A stretch of DNA of 49,685 nt, from assembly GCF_022513565.1 (NCBI RefSeq), contig NZ_JAKWBE010000045.1, positions 1 through 49,685 on the forward strand, written 5' to 3'. This document shows positions 23,317 to 31,958 of this stretch, in pieces; within the stretch, counting starts at the first letter, position 1; each line of letters opens with the position of its first letter. This DNA is from Streptomyces gilvus. GTDB taxonomy: Bacteria; Actinomycetota; Actinomycetes; Streptomycetales; Streptomycetaceae. A model generated the notes under the pieces. The model did not search any database. It was not told where the DNA came from and worked only from the letters and a program-made list of their open reading frames with translations. The position numbers and the translations under genes are program-made.

Positions 23317-25722
23317 ATGACCGCTCTCTTCGCCGGCCTGCGGGTCGTCGACCTCACCGAGGGCATGCAGGCCATGGCCGGCACGGTCCTGGCGGACTTC
23401 GGCGCGGACGTCGTGAAGATCGAGCCGGCCGGCGGCGAGTTCGGCCGGGGCCGGCCCGGCTTCCACTTCTGGAACCGGGGCAAGCGCAGTCTGGTGGTGG
23501 ATCCGCACACCGCCGAGGGCCGGCGCCGCCTGGGTGAGCTCGTGGACCGCGCCGACGTCGTCATCGAGTCCCTCGGCGCCGAGGCGGCGCGCCTGGGACT
23601 CGACCCGGCCACGACCCGGGCCCGCAACCCGCGGCTCGTCCACTGCTCGCTGACCGGCTTCGGGGAGGCGACGGACCTGGAGCGCTTCGGACACCGCGAG
23701 CAACTGGTGACCGCGAAGACCGGCCGGCTGATGGGCAACGACGCGCTCAGCGGGGCGCACGGGGACACCGAGCGCCCGCTCTACCTCGCCACCCCCGCGA
23801 GCACCTACGGCGCCGCGATGCTGGCCCTGCAGGGGATCGTCGGCGCGCTGGTGCAACGGGAGGACACCGGAGTGGGCCGCGCGGTGTCGACGAGCCTGCT
23901 GGACGGGATCTCGGCGGCGACCATGCGGCTGGCGTTCGAACGGCGTGGCGACACGGTGGTACCGGTGAGCGCCCGGGGCGACGGCACGGTGACCCTGCTG
24001 ATGCGGGGCATCCGGCTGTGCTTCCTCACCGTCCGCACGAGCGACGGCCGTTTCATCCAGATGTGCTGCCGCCAGCCGCGGCTCTACCGCAACTGGATGG
24101 AGGCCATCGGGCTCGGGGGCGAGATGCGCTCCGAACGCTGGAGCGAGCTGCCGCTCGGCGTGCGCAGCCACGAGGACGCCGACGAGTGGGAGCAGCGGGT
24201 CCGGGAACGGATGGGCGAGCGGAGCCAGGCCGAGTGGATGGAGCTGTTCCGCACCCGGGACATCGGCGCGGACCCGTTCCTGACGGAGGAGGAGTTCCTG
24301 CACCATCCCCAGCTGACCGCCAACGAGCGGCTGGTGACCGTCGAGGACCCGGAGCTGGGACCTGTCCTGCAGCTGGGAGCCCTGGTCTCGGCGACGAAGA
24401 CGCCCGCGCGGCCGCCCACGCCCGCACCCGCCCTGGACTCCGAGCGGGACTGGCCGGGCTGGCAGGAGCCGGCGGCGCCTGTCACGGACGGACCGCGGGA
24501 GCCCGCCGCACTGCCCCTGAGCGGCTACACCGTCCTGGAGATCGCCTCGTTCCTCGCCGCGCCGCTCGGCCCGACCCTCCTGGCCGAGCTGGGCGCCCGG
24601 GTCATCAAGGTCGAACCGCTCAGCGGTGACCCCTTCCGCAGCAGCGGGCTGGAGTTCGTCCACATCGGCAACGGGAAGGAGAGCATCGCGCTCGACCTCA
24701 AGTCCGCCGAGGGACGCGAGATCCTGCACCGGCTGATCGAAAGTTCGGACGCGCTGATCCACAACTTCCGCCCGGGCGTGCCCGAGCGGCTCGGCTTCGG
24801 CTACGAGGAGGTACGCCGGATCAAGCCGGAGATCGTCTACCTCTACGGGGCCTCCTACGGCAGCAAGGGCCCGGAGTCGGGCCGGGCCGCGTTCCACTCG
24901 ACGCCCAACGCGTTGTGCGGCAGCGGCATCCTTCAGGCGGGCAGGAAGAACCCGCCGGTCAACGACTCGTACGCGGACCCCTGTTCGGGCCTGGCCACCG
25001 GGGTCGCGCTGGCACTCGGGCTGTACGCCCGAAAACGGCACGGCGTCGGGCAGTACCTGGAGACCAGCATGCTGGTCAGCGCGGGCTGGGTGCAGTCGGC
25101 CCGGATGGAGTCCTACCCGGGCCGCCCGCCCCTTTCCCAACTGAACACCGAGCAGACCGGTTTCAGCGCCCTGGACCGCCTGTACCCGTGCTCGCAGGGG
25201 TGGGTGATGCTCGCCGCCGAGGACCGGGAGTGGCTGGCGCTCACCGAACTGGTCGGCAAGCCGGAATGGCCTCACGACCGCCGGTTCGCCGACGCGGACG
25301 CCCGCCGGCGGCACGACCGGCTGCTGCAGTGGCTGCTGGAAGACGTGTTCGTCACGCGCACCGCCGCCGAGTGGGAGGCGGACGCGCAGCGGCTCGGCGT
25401 TCCCCTCGTCTCCGCGGCCGAGGGCACCCTCGAGGAGTTCCTGGTCCGCTCCGGGCTCGTCGAAGGCATGGAGCACCCGGCGTTCGGCACCTACTGGCGG
25501 CTCAGGCCCCGGATACGGGTATCGGGCTGCGAACCGGCGGCGGGACTCCCGTGCGAACTGGGCGAGCACACCGAGGAGGTGCTGCGCTTCCTCGGGTACG
25601 ACCGGGACGAGATCGCCCGCCTGGAGAAGGCAGGGGTCGTGCTGTCCGCGCCGCCCGACCGCCGCCATCCGGCCGGCCTCGGCAGCGCCGTGGGTTCGGG
25701 AGCGGCCGCACATGCCGGGTGA
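23317..25722 (+). CDS. Two-domain CaiB/BaiF-type CoA transferase, atypical catalytic residues
   Basis: An 801-aa tandem CaiB/BaiF protein, domains about 1-380 and 400-800. Domain 1 shows FAGLRVVDLTEG, LADFGADVVKIEP and FWNRGKRSLVVD; domain 2 shows YTVLEIASFLAAPLGPTLLAELGARVIKVE and HNFRPGVPERLGF. The usual Asp nucleophile is not conserved in my alignment by eye: domain 1 has Glu128 (GHREQLVTAKTG) and domain 2 has His527 (FHSTPNALCGSG). Either the mechanism is changed or one domain is structural. The two-domain layout matches the 1801-4185 protein, which keeps both Asp residues. GAAGGAG precedes ATG 23317. Confidence 0.87.
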   Translation: MTALFAGLRVVDLTEGMQAMAGTVLADFGADVVKIEPAGGEFGRGRPGFHFWNRGKRSLVVDPHTAEGRRRLGELVDRADVVIESLGAEAARLGLDPATTRARNPRLVHCSLTGFGEATDLERFGHREQLVTAKTGRLMGNDALSGAHGDTERPLYLATPASTYGAAMLALQGIVGALVQREDTGVGRAVSTSLLDGISAATMRLAFERRGDTVVPVSARGDGTVTLLMRGIRLCFLTVRTSDGRFIQMCCRQPRLYRNWMEAIGLGGEMRSERWSELPLGVRSHEDADEWEQRVRERMGERSQAEWMELFRTRDIGADPFLTEEEFLHHPQLTANERLVTVEDPELGPVLQLGALVSATKTPARPPTPAPALDSERDWPGWQEPAAPVTDGPREPAALPLSGYTVLEIASFLAAPLGPTLLAELGARVIKVEPLSGDPFRSSGLEFVHIGNGKESIALDLKSAEGREILHRLIESSDALIHNFRPGVPERLGFGYEEVRRIKPEIVYLYGASYGSKGPESGRAAFHSTPNALCGSGILQAGRKNPPVNDSYADPCSGLATGVALALGLYARKRHGVGQYLETSMLVSAGWVQSARMESYPGRPPLSQLNTEQTGFSALDRLYPCSQGWVMLAAEDREWLALTELVGKPEWPHDRRFADADARRRHDRLLQWLLEDVFVTRTAAEWEADAQRLGVPLVSAAEGTLEEFLVRSGLVEGMEHPAFGTYWRLRPRIRVSGCEPAAGLPCELGEHTEEVLRFLGYDRDEIARLEKAGVVLSAPPDRRHPAGLGSAVGSGAAAHAG

Positions 25723-26911
25723 GACGACGCGGCCGGAGGGCCTGCTCACCGACGTCCGGGTGATCGAGGTGGCTCTGCTCGCGCCCAGCGCGCTCGGCGG
25801 CCACCTGGCGGAACTGGGCGCGGATGTGATCAAGGTCGAGCCCGGTGCCGGGGACTACGTCCGCTCCATCGGGCGCCGTCCCGGCCAGCGGGGATCGGAC
25901 ATGCACCAGGTGTGGAACCGGGGCAAGCGCAGCGTCGCCCTCGATCTCGACTCCGAGGCGGGCCGCCGGGCGTTCCTGCGCCTGGCGGCCGGGGCGGAGG
26001 TCGTGATCGAGGGGCGCCGCCCCGGGTACCTGGACCGACGCGGTCTCGGGTACGAGGACCTCCTGGCGGTCAACCCGTCCCTCGTGTTCACGTGTCTGTC
26101 GGGGTTCGGCGAGAGCGGGCCGTACCGCGACATGCCCAGCCACGGTCCGGCCTTCGACGCCTACGCCGGCCTCGCGCCCCCGGTGACGGACGAGCGGGGG
26201 CGGCCGCGGATCCCGCGGCCGGGGCACCTGCCCGTCGGCGTGCTCACCGCGCCCCTGTACGCGGCGACCGCGACGCTGGCCGCGGTCCTGCACGCACGCG
26301 CGACCGGGCGCCCGACCCGGCTGGACGTCGCGCAGGCCGACGCCGCGGTGCACGCGCGGTCCCTCGACATCGTCCGTTGGCGGGCGCCGCGGACCGACGC
26401 GCCGGCGGACCCGATGACGAAGGACCTCTTCCACGGGTCGGCGCTCGTCCAGTACTACCGCACCGCCGACGGCGGGCACGTGCTCTTCCAGGCCATGGAA
26501 CGCAAGTTCTTCGAGCGCTTCGCCGCACTCGTGGGTCGGCCGGAACTCGCCGCCGAGTTCCCGGCGGGCAAGGACACGGACTGGCTGTACGGCCGCGACG
26601 ACGTCCGGGCCGCTCTCGCCGAGGTGTTCGCGCGCGAGACCAGCGCCTACTGGGTGGAGCTGTGCCTGCGTCACGACATTCCCTGCACTCCGGTCAACGC
26701 GGGACGGGAGGTGCTGGACGATCCGCAGTTCCGCGCCCGGACACGCTGGCTGCCCGGCGAAGGAGATGAGCCCTCAGTACCGGCTCTGCCGGTGCGTACG
26801 ACGCCGCCGCTGCCGGGCGTCGGACCCGCGCCGGAGCTGGGCCGGCACACCACCGAGGTCCTCGCCGCGCTCGAACCCGGCGAGGACCTGCGGGTTCCCG
26901 GGGCACCTTGA
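25712..26911 (+). CDS. CaiB/BaiF family CoA transferase
   Basis: A 399-aa single-domain class III CoA transferase-like protein with DVRVIEVALLAPSALGGHLAELGADVIKVEPGAGDYVR, VWNRGKRSVALDL and LSGFGESGPYRDMPSHGPAFDAYAGL. At the nucleophile site the sequence is SHGPAFDAYAG rather than GxDxxxQAxSG, so the Asp is shifted or absent, as in a recognised subgroup of the family. It overlaps the two-domain transferase by 11 bases (ATG 25712, stop 25722) and was probably derived from the same lineage. Possible roles are CoA transfer or, if it is racemase-like, epimerisation. Confidence 0.86.
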   Translation: MPGETTRPEGLLTDVRVIEVALLAPSALGGHLAELGADVIKVEPGAGDYVRSIGRRPGQRGSDMHQVWNRGKRSVALDLDSEAGRRAFLRLAAGAEVVIEGRRPGYLDRRGLGYEDLLAVNPSLVFTCLSGFGESGPYRDMPSHGPAFDAYAGLAPPVTDERGRPRIPRPGHLPVGVLTAPLYAATATLAAVLHARATGRPTRLDVAQADAAVHARSLDIVRWRAPRTDAPADPMTKDLFHGSALVQYYRTADGGHVLFQAMERKFFERFAALVGRPELAAEFPAGKDTDWLYGRDDVRAALAEVFARETSAYWVELCLRHDIPCTPVNAGREVLDDPQFRARTRWLPGEGDEPSVPALPVRTTPPLPGVGPAPELGRHTTEVLAALEPGEDLRVPGAP

Positions 26912-26971
26912 GCGCCCGGAGCACCCGGCCCACGGCACCGCCCCGGCCTGGTGTGTGATACGAAGTGGACC

Positions 26972-27703
26972 ATGGATGAGGCTGCCGAGGAGGGTTACGA
27001 CGCTCCGTTCGCCGTGGAACGCGAGTCGGGGGAGAAGGCGGCGCGCCAGATCGCCCGTGCGATCGTCCGGGACATCGTCGGACAGGGGCTCGGGGAGGGC
27101 GCGCCCCTTCCACCGGAGCCCGTCATGCTCGCCACGTACCGGGTGGGCCGGCCCACGCTGCGCGAGGCCCTGCGCATCCTCGAGGTGAACGGGCTGATCA
27201 CGATCAAGACCGGTCGAAGCGGCGGGCCGCGCGTGAGGCGCAGCGACACCCGCGACCTGGCCCGGTTGCTGTCCCTGCACTTCGCGTCGCGTCGCGTGAC
27301 GTACACGGAAGTCGCCGCCGCGCGCCGGACCATCGAACCCACCCTCGCGCGGCTGGCCGCGCTCAACGCCAGCGAGACCGAACGGCAGCAACTGGCCGAG
27401 ATGCTGCACCTCTCGGCGGAGATCCCGGGGTCACTCGCCGAGAGCCAGCGGTTCCACCACAGTGTGGCCGTGATCAGCCACGATCCGGTGCTCGGCCCGC
27501 TGAGCGTGTCCCTGCAGCTGATCATCGACCCGATGCGCGCGGAACCCACCCGTCAGTGGACCACGCTGATGGCCGAGCACGTCCCGATCGGCGAGGCGAT
27601 CATCCGGGGCGCCGCCGAGGAGGCCGAGACGCTGATGGCCCGGCACATGAGGCACTATCCGGCGCCGGCCGAGGCCGGCGACCAGATCGTGGACTGGGCG
27701 TAG
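26972..27703 (+). CDS. GntR/FadR-family transcriptional regulator with FCD domain
   Basis: A 243-aa FadR-subfamily regulator. The winged HTH is RPTLREALRILEVNGLITIKTGRSGGPRVRR, the R-x-x-LR-E-A-LR-x-L signature of FadR-type GntR proteins. The C-terminal FCD domain includes VAAARRTIEPTLARLAA, SQRFHHSVAVISHDPVL and LMAEHVPIGEAIIRGAAEEAETLMARHMRHY, with the Asp/His residues that usually bind a metal and a carboxylate or acyl-CoA effector. No ribosome binding site precedes ATG 26972; GATAC ten bases before could be a -10, so it may be leaderless. It likely represses or activates nearby operons. Confidence 0.9.
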   Translation: MDEAAEEGYDAPFAVERESGEKAARQIARAIVRDIVGQGLGEGAPLPPEPVMLATYRVGRPTLREALRILEVNGLITIKTGRSGGPRVRRSDTRDLARLLSLHFASRRVTYTEVAAARRTIEPTLARLAALNASETERQQLAEMLHLSAEIPGSLAESQRFHHSVAVISHDPVLGPLSVSLQLIIDPMRAEPTRQWTTLMAEHVPIGEAIIRGAAEEAETLMARHMRHYPAPAEAGDQIVDWA

Positions 27704-27765
27704 CCCGGCCTGGCCTGGCTTGGACCAGGGTCTGCCGTCTGCCCTTGCCCGGTACGGACGGGCTT

Positions 27766-28695
27766 TCAGACCACCAGAAGCGGGTTGACCGGACTCCCGC
27801 TGCCTCCGGTGATCCTGAGCGGCGCCAGCACGAGCATGCCCTGAGCGACCGAGGCGTCCACCGGCGCGCGCAGATCCAGTCCCTCGAGGAAGGTGATCCC
27901 CCGTCGCACGATCATCTCGACGTGCAGATCCATCACCGGGGCGCTCGGGGAGAGCACTTCCACCGCCAGGTTGTCCGCGCCGACGAGTGACACGTCCCGT
28001 TCGGCGAGCAGTCCGGCACCGTCGCGCCCGAGGCCGGGCTGGACATCGAGGGAGGGGGCCCCGCCCCGCTCTGCCTCCTCCAGGTACCAGCGCATCCATC
28101 CGGTGTGCAGCAGCACGACGTCGCCCGCCCCGATCCGTACGCCCTGCCGCCGCTCGGCCTCGACGATCATCTGCCGGGTGATCCCGGTGCCCGGTGCCAG
28201 CCAGGGAACGCCCTGTCCCGCGGCCAGGTCGAGCAGCACCGCCGGGGCGACGACACCCCCCACCTTCTCGATCCCGCACCGGGCCGCCCCGGACCCGGGC
28301 GTGAACGACGCGGCGGGATGACCGTTGTACATCGAGCCGCCGGCGAAGACGTGCGACAACGCGTCCAGGTGTGTTCCGTTGTGGGTCGCCGCCATCAGGA
28401 TGTCCGCGTTCGCTCCCACGTCCGAGCCCCGCGCGGTCGCGTCCTGTTCGTTGTACATGGTCAGCCGGTACGGCGCGCCCCGCCACGGATAGCACGGGAC
28501 GCCGTCGCGCTGGATCGGCAGCCCGAGCGGGTAGACCCGGCCGGTGCGTACGCGTCCGGCCGCCGCCACCACCCGCTCCGGGGTCAGCAGGTTCAGCGCA
28601 CCGCGCTCGTCGTCCTCGCCCCACCTGCCCCATGCCGGCCCCCCTCTCTCCCCGGCCCCCGCTTTCCCCGCCGCGCCGTCCTGCTCCGGATCCAT
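27766..28695 (-). CDS. Cyclase family protein (kynurenine formamidase-like metal hydrolase)
   Basis: A 309-aa member of the cyclase/KynB-like family (PF04199). The metal motif is HNGTHLDALSH, the HxGTHxDxxxH signature, followed by VLLDLAAGQGVPWLAPGTGI and GDVVLLHTGWMRWY. Relatives are metal-dependent amidases, lactone hydrolases and isatin hydrolases; the substrate here is unknown. GGAGACACACCG precedes ATG 28695. It lies 48 bases after the thiolase-fold gene, in the same minus operon, so it may hydrolyse a cyclic product of the aldolase step. It converges with the FadR-like regulator. Confidence 0.87.
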   Translation of the reverse strand: MDPEQDGAAGKAGAGERGGPAWGRWGEDDERGALNLLTPERVVAAAGRVRTGRVYPLGLPIQRDGVPCYPWRGAPYRLTMYNEQDATARGSDVGANADILMAATHNGTHLDALSHVFAGGSMYNGHPAASFTPGSGAARCGIEKVGGVVAPAVLLDLAAGQGVPWLAPGTGITRQMIVEAERRQGVRIGAGDVVLLHTGWMRWYLEEAERGGAPSLDVQPGLGRDGAGLLAERDVSLVGADNLAVEVLSPSAPVMDLHVEMIVRRGITFLEGLDLRAPVDASVAQGMLVLAPLRITGGSGSPVNPLLVV

Positions 28696-28743
28696 CGGTG
28701 TGTCTCCTCTCCCGCCCGGCTTCCGCTCGGCTCTCCCCGGTGC

Positions 28744-30117
28744 TCAAGGACCGTCGGGGTCCCGGCTCCAGATCACGAAGTTGCTCCAGTAAGGCATGAA
28801 CCCGCCGGACAGCCCGATCGTCGCCGGACGGCCTATCTGCCGTGCTCCGGCCCGCTGCTGGATCTGCTGGATCGAGTCGGTGTGCCCCCAGAAACGGGTG
28901 CGGCCACCGCCTATGTTGCCGCCCGACGGCGACACGGGGTGCGGCCCTTTCAGTCCGATGTCCCCCTGGTAGAAGTCGAGGGCTTCGCCATGGCGGACGC
29001 CGGCGTACCCGAAGGCCTCCAGCCAGAACGGGTGCAGGAAACTGAATCCGTCGTAGCAGTTCTCGAACGCCAGATCGTCCGCCCGTACGGCGGCCGACTC
29101 GTACACGCGTCTGGCGGTGGCCGCGGCCCAGGCCTCCGACTCCTCCAGCGTCTCCACCACCGACCGGTAGGGCAGACCGTCGTAGCGGTCGCCGCGCGCC
29201 ACGCCGGAGCCCGCGTGCCCGAGCACATAGGCCGGCGGCTGCCGCAGGTCGACCGCCCGCTCGGCGGTGGTGACCAGGTACGCGGCGGCGGCGTGGACCG
29301 GCAGGTCGTTGTCGAGCAGGCTCGACGGGTCGGCGATCATCCTGGACCCCAGATAGTCCGCGGCTGTCAGGGGGCGCGGATCGTGCTGGGCCCAGTAGCC
29401 TTCGGGCATCAACAGCCCGTTCGCCCGCGAGTTCACCACGAAGGGCGCCATCATCTCGCGTGACTTGCCGTACTTGAACAGGTACCGACGGAACTCCATG
29501 GCGTTCATGAAGGAGTTCGCCCCGGCGATCCCCGCTCCCCTGACTCCGTGCTTGGCGGGCCCCGACACGGTCGGGTCGGCGTTCGCGCCGCGCACTCCGT
29601 ACCGTCCCGGGAAGTTGTGCCAGGCCTTCACCGCGATCGCGGTGGTGCCGTGACCTCTCCCGACAGTCTCGATCGCGGCGGTCAGCGCCATCGACATGCA
29701 CATCGTGGTGACCACCACGAGTTTCACTCCGGACAGCTCGGGAAGGTTGGCCAGCAGCCACTGCGGGCTGAGCCGTGCGACGCCGTCGAGCGGGTCGTCG
29801 GTCGGCCGGAACCGTTCGGCGACCTCCCGGGGGATCTCGGCTCCCTCCGGCCACGGCGATCCGCCTCCGGTCGTGTGCCGGTCCAGTACGAGCACGTCGA
29901 CCGCCGCCGGATCCACTCCGGCGTCGGCGACCGCCCGGCGGACCGCCAGGATCGTCCATGCCCCGATGGACGTCTCGGCGGCGCCGTCCCACCGGCGCGC
30001 CGTCGGCGAATGGCCGATCCCCACCGCGGCGACCCGTCCCCGGTGGGGCCACACCCCCAGGCCGTCGTCGACCCGGAACAGTCCGGCCGCGGACTCGCGC
30101 ACCTGTGGCGCCGTCAT
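28744..30117 (-). CDS. Thiolase-fold (SCP-x/Ltp-type) acyltransferase or aldolase
   Basis: A 457-aa thiolase-superfamily protein of the lipid-transfer/SCP-x group. Cys140 (VVVTTMCMSMALTAA) sits where thiolases carry the nucleophile, but the later motifs differ: FENCYDGFSFLHPFWLEAFG replaces the usual NEAFA/HDCF block, and SGGNIGGGRTRFWGHTDSI replaces the GHPxGxSG loop. The Tyr-Asp (YDGF) is like that of Ltp2-type retro-aldolases. The start overlaps the stop of a DUF35 gene as ATGA (30114-30117); DUF35 proteins are obligate partners of such aldolases in steroid side-chain cleavage. C-C bond cleavage of a beta-hydroxyacyl-CoA is the leading prediction. Confidence 0.82.
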   Translation of the reverse strand: MTAPQVRESAAGLFRVDDGLGVWPHRGRVAAVGIGHSPTARRWDGAAETSIGAWTILAVRRAVADAGVDPAAVDVLVLDRHTTGGGSPWPEGAEIPREVAERFRPTDDPLDGVARLSPQWLLANLPELSGVKLVVVTTMCMSMALTAAIETVGRGHGTTAIAVKAWHNFPGRYGVRGANADPTVSGPAKHGVRGAGIAGANSFMNAMEFRRYLFKYGKSREMMAPFVVNSRANGLLMPEGYWAQHDPRPLTAADYLGSRMIADPSSLLDNDLPVHAAAAYLVTTAERAVDLRQPPAYVLGHAGSGVARGDRYDGLPYRSVVETLEESEAWAAATARRVYESAAVRADDLAFENCYDGFSFLHPFWLEAFGYAGVRHGEALDFYQGDIGLKGPHPVSPSGGNIGGGRTRFWGHTDSIQQIQQRAGARQIGRPATIGLSGGFMPYWSNFVIWSRDPDGP

Positions 30118-30521
30118 GACAGGGGCTCCCACTCCGGGACCCGTTGGCCCGTCGCCTCCGTGACCGCGAACCGCGGCCGCACCGCCTGCCCGATCGCCAC
30201 GTCCGCCGCACCCGGCAGGTGCGACAGCATCAGCACTCCCGGGCACTCGTCGAGGCTCACGACCACCACGGTGTACGGCAGGTCCGCGCGGAGGGAGGCG
30301 ATCTGCGTGTCGTGGACGACCGCGAACGAGTACACGGTGCCCCGGCCCTCCACCTCTCGCCAGAGGAACGACTCCGCGCCGTCGCAGACCGGGCACCGCG
30401 TCGTGGGCGGGTACTGCCACCGGTCGCACCGGCCGCAGTACTGGACCACCAGCCGGCCACGGTTCGCGGCGGCGAAGAACTCGCGATCGACCGTCTCCGG
30501 TACGGGTGACTGCCTCGGCAT
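30114..30521 (-). CDS. DUF35 (OB-fold with zinc ribbon) protein
   Basis: A 135-aa DUF35 protein. The N-terminal zinc ribbon has four Cys: CGRCDRWQYPPTTRCPVCD. The OB-fold follows, with GRGTVYSFAVVHD, LPYTVVVVSLDE and the C-terminal VRPRFAVTEATG. DUF35 domains partner thiolase-fold enzymes; in steroid catabolism the DUF35 domain of ChsH2 is needed for Ltp2 aldolase. Here it is free-standing and coupled (ATGA) to the thiolase-fold gene, while the MaoC parts are encoded at 12369-13303. It should be a structural or channelling subunit. Confidence 0.9.
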   Translation of the reverse strand: MPRQSPVPETVDREFFAAANRGRLVVQYCGRCDRWQYPPTTRCPVCDGAESFLWREVEGRGTVYSFAVVHDTQIASLRADLPYTVVVVSLDECPGVLMLSHLPGAADVAIGQAVRPRFAVTEATGQRVPEWEPLS

Positions 30522-30946
30522 CGGTCACCGCCCCTTGTCGTCGGTCCGCGCGAGCGTGGCCGCCCACGGTGTTTCCTGTCCGCTCCGGACCATCTCTCCT
30601 CCACTCCCGACAGAGCCCGGAAGCGGACTCGTCTCTCAGCGTCCGGCCGGGCTGCCGCCATCGGCCGGGATATGTCCCGCAGCTTGGTATGGCGGCTCTC
30701 GGGGGACAACGGAGAAGCCACCGTGCGGGCGATGCCTTCGGGTTCGTCGGCTGCTCCGCCCGGGACCGGAACCGGGCGCCTCGCCAGGTCGTCGGTCGTC
30801 ACGGCCGTCCGGATCGCCGTGGGAGCCACGGTGTCGGTCCTGACCCACCACGGGACGACTGCCAGGCCCAGCACCTCCCGGATCAGAGCGACTTGGCGGG
30901 TCGGCGTTCGCATACCCGGACGCGACGGGCGGGCGGGCCGCCTGGA
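30522..30946. other. Gap upstream of DUF35 gene, no supported gene
   Basis: Some 425 bases hold open frames on both strands (for example a minus frame from 30913 and a plus frame from 30672). None resembles a family or has a good ribosome binding site, and each runs into neighbouring genes out of frame. A promoter for the DUF35/thiolase/cyclase genes is expected here but I see no clear boxes. It could include a decayed gene. Confidence 0.4.
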
Positions 30947-31864
30947 CTACCCGGGCGGCACCGCACTGGCCGCCTCCCGGTAGGCCGGGTGTCCGATGTC
31001 CGTCATGATGTCCAGCCGGTCGGCGCCCGGCTCCCAGCCGAGTTCGCCCCGGCTGCGCGGTGCGCGCGCCCGGCTGCAGACCGCGAAGTACACGAGTGCC
31101 GGGAACTTCCCCCAGGTCTTGACCGCCTCGGCGAAGTCCACGCTGCGCGACGTGACGCCCAGGTCGCGGGCCACCGCCTGGGCGAGGGTGCGGTAGTTGG
31201 TCTCGCCGGAGACCGCGTGGTAGACCGCGCCCGCCGTACCGGACTCCAGCGCGAGCGCGTACAGCGCCGCCACGTCGTCCACGTGCACGTTCGAGTAGAG
31301 GTTCAGCCCCCTGCCCAGATAGCGGACCTCCCCCGTCGAGGCCGCCGACCGGTAGAACTCCCTGATCATCGGGCAGCCGCCGTGGCCCCAGATCATGCCC
31401 GGCCGGACGACCATCCCGCGCACACCGTCCCCGGCGGCGAGGACGGACCGTTCCGTCTCCACGCGGGCACCGATGTACCTGGAGGGCTCGAACTCGTCGT
31501 TCTCGGCGAACGTGTCCTCGCTCCAGTCGCCGTCCGTCCGCCGGCTCAGGACGCCCGTCCCGGAGGTGAACAGGAACGCGGCGCCCGTGCCGCGCAGTTG
31601 GCGCAGCACACCCGAGACCGCTTCGTGCTCGGCCTCCAGTGTCATCTGGGGAGCGAAGACGACGGCCTGCGCGCCCGCCACCGCCACCCGGGTCCGTTCG
31701 GTGTCCTCCAGATCACCGAGGACACAGCGCGCCCCGGCCTCCCGTACCCGCTCCGCCGCCCGTTCGCTGCGGACCAGCCCCGTGACCTGGTGTCCGTCAG
31801 AGACGAGTCTCCGGGTCACCGCCGATCCGAGGTAGCCTCCCGCCCCCAGTACCGTCACTCGCAC
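30947..31864 (-). CDS. NAD-dependent epimerase/dehydratase (extended SDR) family protein
   Basis: About 305 aa. The N-terminal Rossmann motif GAGGYLGSAV (GxxGxxG) is followed by DLED at the adenine-ribose site. The middle holds FTSGTGVLS and RYIGARVETE, in which the usual YxxxK appears altered (YIGAR), so Lys is missing. NVHVDDVAALYALALE is typical of this family. It is probably an oxidoreductase or epimerase of a CoA ester or alcohol, or an NAD(P)-binding protein of altered activity. GTG 31864 is preferred, with GGAGG ten bases upstream. It follows the second acyl-CoA ligase in the minus operon. Confidence 0.82.
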   Translation of the reverse strand: MRVTVLGAGGYLGSAVTRRLVSDGHQVTGLVRSERAAERVREAGARCVLGDLEDTERTRVAVAGAQAVVFAPQMTLEAEHEAVSGVLRQLRGTGAAFLFTSGTGVLSRRTDGDWSEDTFAENDEFEPSRYIGARVETERSVLAAGDGVRGMVVRPGMIWGHGGCPMIREFYRSAASTGEVRYLGRGLNLYSNVHVDDVAALYALALESGTAGAVYHAVSGETNYRTLAQAVARDLGVTSRSVDFAEAVKTWGKFPALVYFAVCSRARAPRSRGELGWEPGADRLDIMTDIGHPAYREAASAVPPG

Positions 31865-31958
31865 AACAACCACTCCTCCGTCTCGCACCCTGTCCCGGTC
31901 CTGCCCAGCGCCTTCGGCCGCCGTGGCCCCGCGCCCCTGCCGTAAGCCCGCGGACGCC

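Noticed and set aside
30257..30913. 218-aa minus frame upstream of DUF35
   Set aside because: Half of it is out of frame over the DUF35 gene. The remaining part has no family resemblance.
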